Shown here: positions 6,139-10,449 of the stretch, piece by piece
Numbering within the stretch: the first letter of the stretch is position 1
Layout of the letters: each line of letters begins with the position of its first letter
From: an uncultured Prevotella sp.
Lineage (GTDB): Bacteria; Bacteroidota; Bacteroidia; Bacteroidales; Bacteroidaceae
Length of the DNA: 10,449 bases
Assembly (NCBI GenBank): GCA_900554835.1
Contig: USJD01000123.1
Span: 1-10,449, forward strand
Direction: 5' to 3'
Translations under genes and position numbers: made by a program
The notes under the pieces: generated by a model
The model's input: the letters and a program-made list of their open reading frames with translations, nothing else
Told to the model about the DNA's origin: nothing
The model's database searches: none

Positions 6139-6924
6139 ATGAAAAAACTATTATTTGCAGTCGTAGTCGCTATGACTATGGTTTTAGCGCTGAGCAGTTG
6201 CGGAAGTGCTAAACAGGTGGCTTATTTTCAAAATATTGATTCTTTGAATTTGAGCGCATCGAGAATGTTGTATGATGCTAAAATTATGCCAAAGGATCAG
6301 TTGTCTATCATCGTGAAATCTTCCAATGAGGATTTGTCTGAGCCTTTCAATCTTTATTCGAAGTCCATGGGAGGTTCTTCCCTAAACCAGAACCTTCAGT
6401 ATTATTTGGTAGATAATGCTGGCTACATAGATTTTCCTGTTGTCGGCAAAATCAAAGTTTTGGGCTTGACTGCAAGAGAGTGTGAGAATTTGGTAAAGTC
6501 TAAGATTCAGCCCTATTTCAAAGAGAGCGAGTTGCCTTTGGTCACAGTTAGAATGGCTAGCTTCCGTGTTGTAGTGACAGGTGAGGTAGGTAGCCCTGGT
6601 GTTGTGACGGTGCCTAATGAGAAAATCAGTATCGTAGAGGCTTTGGCGCAGAGCGGTGACATGGGTTTGCAGGGTAAGCGTAAGAACATCTTGCTTATTC
6701 GTGAGGATGCTACAGGTCGTAAGGAAGCACATCGCTTGGACATGACAGATGCCAATTTGATTAACTCTCCATATTTCTATTTGCAGCAGAACGACATCGT
6801 GTATGTTGAACCTAATGGAGCGAAGAAAGGTACAGCTGGCTTGAGTAACTCGGTTACATTCTGGATAGGCTTGGTGTCATCGATTATATCCTTGGCGACA
6901 CTTACTGTTAGCTTGTGCAAATAA
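6139..6924 (+). CDS. Polysaccharide export outer-membrane lipoprotein (Wza/BexD-like)
   Basis: A 261-residue predicted lipoprotein. The signal peptide MKKLLFAVVV... ends in the lipobox LSSC with C21 as the lipidated cysteine. The Poly_export domain spans about 45-140 (MPKDQLSIIVKSSN, then GYIDFPVVGKIKVLGLT), followed by an SLBB-type domain at about 143-225 (VVTGEVGSPGVV, LAQSGDMG, YLQQNDIVYVEP). A hydrophobic C-terminal helix (about 238-258) matches the transmembrane helix by which Wza octamers cross the outer membrane. It likely forms or contributes to a channel for capsule or exopolysaccharide. The protein is shorter than E. coli Wza (about 380) because it lacks additional domains. A Wzc-type kinase often follows such genes, but here glmS follows at 32 bases, so the export machinery must lie elsewhere. 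The ATG at 6139 is chosen because the signal peptide starts there; the upstream TTG at 6106 lies in the -7 box. Confidence 0.9.
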   Translation: MKKLLFAVVVAMTMVLALSSCGSAKQVAYFQNIDSLNLSASRMLYDAKIMPKDQLSIIVKSSNEDLSEPFNLYSKSMGGSSLNQNLQYYLVDNAGYIDFPVVGKIKVLGLTARECENLVKSKIQPYFKESELPLVTVRMASFRVVVTGEVGSPGVVTVPNEKISIVEALAQSGDMGLQGKRKNILLIREDATGRKEAHRLDMTDANLINSPYFYLQQNDIVYVEPNGAKKGTAGLSNSVTFWIGLVSSIISLATLTVSLCK

Positions 6925-6940
6925 TGAAGGCTTAATTTTG
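6913..6940 (+). promoter_or_regulatory. Possible weak internal promoter before glmS
   Basis: TAATTTTG at 6933-6940 fits the -7 consensus TAnnTTTG. The only -33 candidate is TTG at 6913-6915, 17 bases away, shorter than the usual 19-21. It would give glmS about 10 bases of leader and some independence from the export gene. AT-rich sequence makes chance matches common. Confidence 0.3.
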
Positions 6941-6956
6941 AATTATTATTTTAATT

Positions 6957-8861
6957 ATGTGTGGTATTGTTGGGTATTTAGGAAAACAAGATGCTTATCC
7001 GGTTTTGATCAAAGGATTGAAACGCTTGGAGTATCGAGGTTATGATTCTGCAGGTGTAGCTCTCATCAATGATGATGGCGCACTGAATGTTTATAAGACA
7101 AAAGGTAAGGTTGCAGATTTGGAGAATTTCTGCTCCGATAAGAATATAACAGGCACTGTTGGTATAGCACATACCCGATGGGCAACTCATGGAGAACCTT
7201 CTTCTGTGAATGCTCACCCACATTATTCTTCATCCAAGAATTTGGCGATTATTCATAATGGCATCATTGAAAACTATGCTGCCATTAAGAAGAATCTGAT
7301 AGCGAAGGGTGTGACTTTCCGCAGTGATACTGATACGGAAGTATTGGTTCAGTTGATAGAATATATTCAGGTTAAGAAAAATCTTGACCTCCTTACTGCC
7401 GTTCAGGTGGCTCTCCGTCAGGTAATCGGTGCTTATGCCATTGCTTTGCTTGATAAGCGTAATCCTAATCAGATTATCGCTGCCCGCAAGCAAAGTCCAT
7501 TGGTAGTGGGTATCGGTAAGGAAGGTGATTTCTATCTGGGTTCTGATGCCAGTCCTATTATTGAATATACCGACAAGGTGGTTTATCTGGAAGATGGCAA
7601 CATTGCTGTGATGCGCCTCGGAGAAGAACTTCAGGTGGTTAATATCCAGAATGTAAAGCTCAATCCAGAGGTTCAGACTGTGGATATCGACCTCGGTCAG
7701 ATAGAGAAAGGTGGTTTCCCTCACTTTATGTTGAAGGAAATCTTCGAACAACCTGAATGTCTGCGTAATTGTATGCGTGGACGTGTCGTAAGTCGTACGG
7801 TTGAAACCCGTGTGATGACAGACGATAATGAAGCTACTACAGATACTAAGACAGAAATGGGTGTGGTGCTGAGTTCTATCACCGATCACCGTCAGCAACT
7901 TCTCAATGCCAAGCGTTTCATCATTGTTGCTTGTGGAACCTCTTGGCATGCTGGTCTTATCGGCAAGCAGATGATTGAGAATTACTGTCGTATTCCTGTG
8001 GAAGTGGAATATGCTTCTGAGTTCCGTTATCGCAATCCTGTTGTTACGAAGGATGATGTCGTGATTGCTATCTCACAGAGTGGTGAAACTGCTGATACCT
8101 TGGCTGCTATTAAGTTGGCTAAGGAGAATGGTGCATTCATCTATGGTATCTGTAATTCTATCGGCAGCAGCATTGCACGTGAAACCCATACTGGTACTTA
8201 TATCCATGTTGGTCCTGAAATCGGTGTGGCTTCTACCAAGGCATTTACCGGTCAGGTAACCGTTCTCGTTCTTCTGGCTCTTGCCATCGGAAAGGAGAAG
8301 GGTACTATCAGTGATGTGGATTACCAGAAGATTACAGAACAGCTTTGGAACATCCCTTCAAAGATGAAGGAGGTTTTGAAGTTGAATAATAAGATTGCTG
8401 ATTTGAGCCGTACTTTCACTTATGCCCGTAATTTCATCTATTTGGGTAGAGGTTTCCAATATCCAGTAGCCTTGGAAGGTGCATTGAAGTTGAAGGAAAT
8501 CAGTTATATTCATGCAGAGGGTTATCCTGCTGCGGAGATGAAGCATGGACCTATTGCTCTGATTGATAGTGATATGCCGGTGGTTGTCATTGCCACCCAT
8601 AACTTCATGTATGAGAAGGTCTTGTCTAATATTCAGGAGATCAAGGCCCGTAAGGGACGTGTCATTGCTATTGTTAGCAAGGGTGATGAAACTATCTCTA
8701 AGATAGCTGACGAAGTGATTGAACTTCCTGAGACATTGGAGTGCTTGGAGCCATTATTGGCTACCATTCCTTTGCAGTTATTAGCCTATCATGTTGCTGT
8801 ATGTAAGGGTAAGGATGTTGACCAACCAAGAAACTTGGCCAAGTCTGTTACCGTCGAATAA
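6957..8861 (+). CDS. glmS: Glutamine--fructose-6-phosphate aminotransferase (isomerizing)
   Basis: A 634-residue GlmS, producing glucosamine-6-phosphate from fructose-6-phosphate and glutamine; this feeds UDP-GlcNAc for peptidoglycan, lipid A and polysaccharides. The N-terminal Ntn glutaminase has C2 as nucleophile after Met removal, R74-W75 in HTRWATHG, N101-G102 in HNGIIENY and D125 in SDTDTE. Two SIS sugar-isomerase domains follow: CGTSWHAG (326-333), SQSGET (373-378), STKAF (426-430), then KLKEISYIHAEG with E514, H530 in KHGP, and the C-tail NLAKSVTVE with K629. It is about 25 residues longer than E. coli GlmS; most of the excess lies between the glutaminase and first SIS motif, notably a Thr/acidic stretch at about 282-301. 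It may be cotranscribed with the export gene 32 bases upstream. No glmS-ribozyme-like leader fits in that gap. A strong terminator follows. Confidence 0.97.
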   Translation: MCGIVGYLGKQDAYPVLIKGLKRLEYRGYDSAGVALINDDGALNVYKTKGKVADLENFCSDKNITGTVGIAHTRWATHGEPSSVNAHPHYSSSKNLAIIHNGIIENYAAIKKNLIAKGVTFRSDTDTEVLVQLIEYIQVKKNLDLLTAVQVALRQVIGAYAIALLDKRNPNQIIAARKQSPLVVGIGKEGDFYLGSDASPIIEYTDKVVYLEDGNIAVMRLGEELQVVNIQNVKLNPEVQTVDIDLGQIEKGGFPHFMLKEIFEQPECLRNCMRGRVVSRTVETRVMTDDNEATTDTKTEMGVVLSSITDHRQQLLNAKRFIIVACGTSWHAGLIGKQMIENYCRIPVEVEYASEFRYRNPVVTKDDVVIAISQSGETADTLAAIKLAKENGAFIYGICNSIGSSIARETHTGTYIHVGPEIGVASTKAFTGQVTVLVLLALAIGKEKGTISDVDYQKITEQLWNIPSKMKEVLKLNNKIADLSRTFTYARNFIYLGRGFQYPVALEGALKLKEISYIHAEGYPAAEMKHGPIALIDSDMPVVVIATHNFMYEKVLSNIQEIKARKGRVIAIVSKGDETISKIADEVIELPETLECLEPLLATIPLQLLAYHVAVCKGKDVDQPRNLAKSVTVE

Positions 8862-8866
8862 TATAT

Positions 8867-8903
8867 AAAGGGAATCGTCATTTTTTGACGTTTCCCTTTT
8901 TTT
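8867..8903 (+). terminator. Intrinsic terminator of glmS
   Basis: The arms 8867-8880 and 8886-8899 pair over 14 positions with a single T-T mismatch and a 5-T loop, and run into a T-tract through 8903. It begins 5 bases past the glmS stop. The matching A-run at the left end may allow some reverse-strand activity, but no minus-strand gene ends here. Confidence 0.9.
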
Positions 8904-8905
8904 AG

Positions 8906-8957
8906 AGGGGGACGCTAAAATGGATTTGATTCCATTGTCCCTATAAATGTATATTCA
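8906..8957 (+). promoter_or_regulatory. Putative promoter with dyad upstream of the PurF-like gene
   Basis: TTTG at 8925-8928 and TATATTCA at 8950-8957 (6 of 8 to TAnnTTTG) are 21 bases apart. The -33 box lies exactly in the 6-base gap of a dyad (AATGGA 8919-8924, TCCATT 8931-8936), flanked by GGGAC (8909-8913) and GTCCC (8937-8941) after a 5-base offset. This may be an operator over the promoter, or a bulged hairpin in read-through RNA. The -7 match is imperfect. Confidence 0.45.
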
Positions 8958-8987
8958 AATTTAACTAATAAGATAAAGGATAGAGAG

Positions 8988-10449
8988 ATGGAACCTTTAA
9001 AACATGAATGTGGTGTGGCCATGATTAGGCTACTCAAACCGTTGGAATATTACCAGCAGAAGTATGGCACTTGGATGTATGCCCTCAACAAGCTCTATCT
9101 GATGATGGAGAAGCAGCACAACCGTGGCCAGGAAGGTGCTGGTATGGCTTGTGTTAAGCTTGGTGGCAAACCTGGGCATGAGTATATGTTCCGTGAGCGT
9201 GCTGAAGGTAAGAACGCCGTTACCGAGATTTTTGGTAAAGCGAATGCTAACTTCAAAAATCTGACTCCTGAGCAGTTGGCTGATGCCAAGTTTGCCAAGG
9301 AAGAACTTCCTTTTGCCGGTGAACTCTATATGGGACATCTGCGCTACAGTACTACTGGCAAGAGTGGTATTCAGTATGTTCATCCTTTCCTTCGCCGTAA
9401 CAATTGGAAGGCGAAGAACCTCTGCCTCTGTGGTAATTTCAACATGACCAATGTGGATGAGATTTTCCAGGAGTTGACCAAGCAGGGTCAGAGTCCACGT
9501 ATCTATAGCGATACCTACATTATGCTTGAACTGATGGGACACCGTCTGGATAGAGAAGTGGAGCGCAACTTTGTGGCTGCAAAGGCGATGGAAATGGAGA
9601 ATACTGATATCACCAACTATATCGAGGATCACGTGAAGATGAGTAATGTGCTCAAAACCACGATGAAGGACTTCGATGGTGGTTATGTAGTTTGCGGTAT
9701 CACCGGTTCTGGAGAGATGTTCTCTATGCGTGATCCTTGGGGTATCCGTCCTGCTTTCTATTATAAGAACGATGAGATTGTGGTAGTGGCAAGTGAACGA
9801 CCTGTGCTTCAGACAACTTTCGATTTGGAAGCAGAGGAAGTACAGGAACTCATGCCTGGTATGGCTCTTCTTGTAAAGAAGAACGGTGAGTGCTCCATTG
9901 AGCGTATCATGGAGCAGAAGGGTGATTCTGCTTGTTCTTTTGAGCGTATCTATTTTAGTCGTGGTTCCGACAAGGATATTTATCAGGAACGTAAACAGTT
10001 GGGTGAGCAGTTGACTCAGCCAATTTTGAAGGCTGTAGATTATGATGTAGATCACACCGTTTTCAGCTATATTCCGAATACTGCCGAGGTGGCTTACTAT
10101 GGTATGTTGAGCGGTTTTAAGAAATATCTCAATGAAACCAAGATAGAGCAGATTGCCAATCTCGATCACATCCCTTCAAAAGAAGAATTGTATGATATAC
10201 TTGGCGACTTTGTACGTTCTGAAAAGATAGCATGGAAGGATATCAAGCTCCGTACCTTTATTACCGAAGGAAATAGTCGCAACGACTTGGCAAGTCACGT
10301 ATATGATGTGACCTATGGTAGCATTGAAGCTGGAGTGGATAATCTTGTGATTATCGATGACAGTATCGTGCGTGGTACAACTCTGAAAGAGAGTATCCTC
10401 CGCATCCTCGACCGTCTGCATCCTAAGAAGATTGTAGTCGTATCCAGTG
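8988..10449 (+). CDS. PurF-like amidophosphoribosyltransferase (long, divergent form; 3' end outside window)
   Basis: The frame is open from ATG 8988 to the window end (487 complete codons), with the C-terminus missing. The N-terminal class II glutaminase starts MEPLKHECGVAMIRL, with C8 as the expected nucleophile after removal of a 7-residue propeptide. QHNRGQEGAG (43-52) and GHLRYSTTG (116-124) are family motifs. MRDPWGIRP (247-255), FERIYFSRG (318-326) and YIPNTAEVAY (361-370) lead to the PRPP-binding loop NLVIIDDSIVRGTT (452-465, D457-D458). PurF makes phosphoribosylamine, the first step of purine synthesis. Departures from classical PurF are: the oxyanion motif HNGNLTN reads GNFNMTN (149-155), about 90 extra residues precede the PRPP loop, and the RYVGRTFI-type flexible loop is replaced by KDIKLRTFITEG (417-428). 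I therefore omit a gene symbol. The start is preceded by AAAGGATAGAG. Confidence 0.88.
   Translation, partial: MEPLKHECGVAMIRLLKPLEYYQQKYGTWMYALNKLYLMMEKQHNRGQEGAGMACVKLGGKPGHEYMFRERAEGKNAVTEIFGKANANFKNLTPEQLADAKFAKEELPFAGELYMGHLRYSTTGKSGIQYVHPFLRRNNWKAKNLCLCGNFNMTNVDEIFQELTKQGQSPRIYSDTYIMLELMGHRLDREVERNFVAAKAMEMENTDITNYIEDHVKMSNVLKTTMKDFDGGYVVCGITGSGEMFSMRDPWGIRPAFYYKNDEIVVVASERPVLQTTFDLEAEEVQELMPGMALLVKKNGECSIERIMEQKGDSACSFERIYFSRGSDKDIYQERKQLGEQLTQPILKAVDYDVDHTVFSYIPNTAEVAYYGMLSGFKKYLNETKIEQIANLDHIPSKEELYDILGDFVRSEKIAWKDIKLRTFITEGNSRNDLASHVYDVTYGSIEAGVDNLVIIDDSIVRGTTLKESILRILDRLHPKKIVVVSS

Noticed and set aside
6925..6956. glmS ribozyme or riboswitch upstream of glmS
   Set aside because: The gap is only 32 bases and AT-rich, far too short for the glmS ribozyme, and no conserved core is visible.
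7230..7949. Minus-strand open frame of 239 codons inside glmS
   Set aside because: Antisense shadow of the glutaminase and linker coding region; no domain, promoter or plausible start context.
9030..10169. Long minus-strand open frame (379 codons) opposite the PurF-like gene
   Set aside because: It is antisense to a gene with clear family motifs. The translation is rich in His, Thr, Ile and Leu with no recognisable domain, as expected when codon bias keeps the opposite frame open.

Overview
The window reads as the chromosome of a Bacteroidota bacterium, most likely of the Prevotella/Segatella group. The evidence is moderate GC, A-rich translation starts with little Shine-Dalgarno signal, several promoters matching the Bacteroidota sigma-ABfr form (TTTG, 19-20 bp, TAnnTTTG), and protein types common in that phylum. 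I see no insertion sequence, phage gene, CRISPR array, tRNA or rRNA. This is mostly core housekeeping DNA, and the species assignment is inference.

Left block, minus strand (1-2752). From a promoter at 2722-2752 the order is: an HU-family DNA-binding protein, a 29-residue very basic protein of the AURKAIP1/COX24 (bS22/mS38-like) type, a leader with two tandem hairpins, and an RNase E/G ribonuclease. A strong hairpin terminator (459-505) closes this block. A small UPF0145/YbjQ protein follows, and possibly the first codons of another gene at the window edge. The theme is nucleoid, ribosome and RNA turnover.

Middle block, plus strand (2792-6009). A promoter divergent from the HU promoter drives a TPM-domain (YgcG-type) membrane protein, followed by LemA; this pair co-occurs in many bacteria. 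After a gap with a long A-tract, a clear promoter drives pyruvate kinase, which has one unusual residue in its potassium-site motif.

Right block, plus strand (6010-10449). A long imperfect inverted repeat overlaps the promoter of a Wza-like polysaccharide-export lipoprotein. That gene is followed at 32 bp by glmS, which makes glucosamine-6-phosphate for cell-wall and polysaccharide sugars. A strong intrinsic terminator follows glmS. A PurF-like amidophosphoribosyltransferase then runs off the window end. GlmS and the PurF-like protein both carry N-terminal-Cys (Ntn, class II) glutaminase domains, so this is a small glutamine-amidotransferase neighbourhood. The PurF-like protein keeps its catalytic Cys and PRPP loop but departs from classical PurF at the oxyanion motif and the flexible acceptor loop.

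For several genes the longest possible reading frame starts too far upstream, in three cases inside the promoter. I give corrected starts for rng, the TPM gene, lemA, pyk and the export lipoprotein. I found no clearly new biological system. The best leads are the tandem-hairpin leader of rng, the dyad over the export-gene promoter, and the divergent PurF paralogue.
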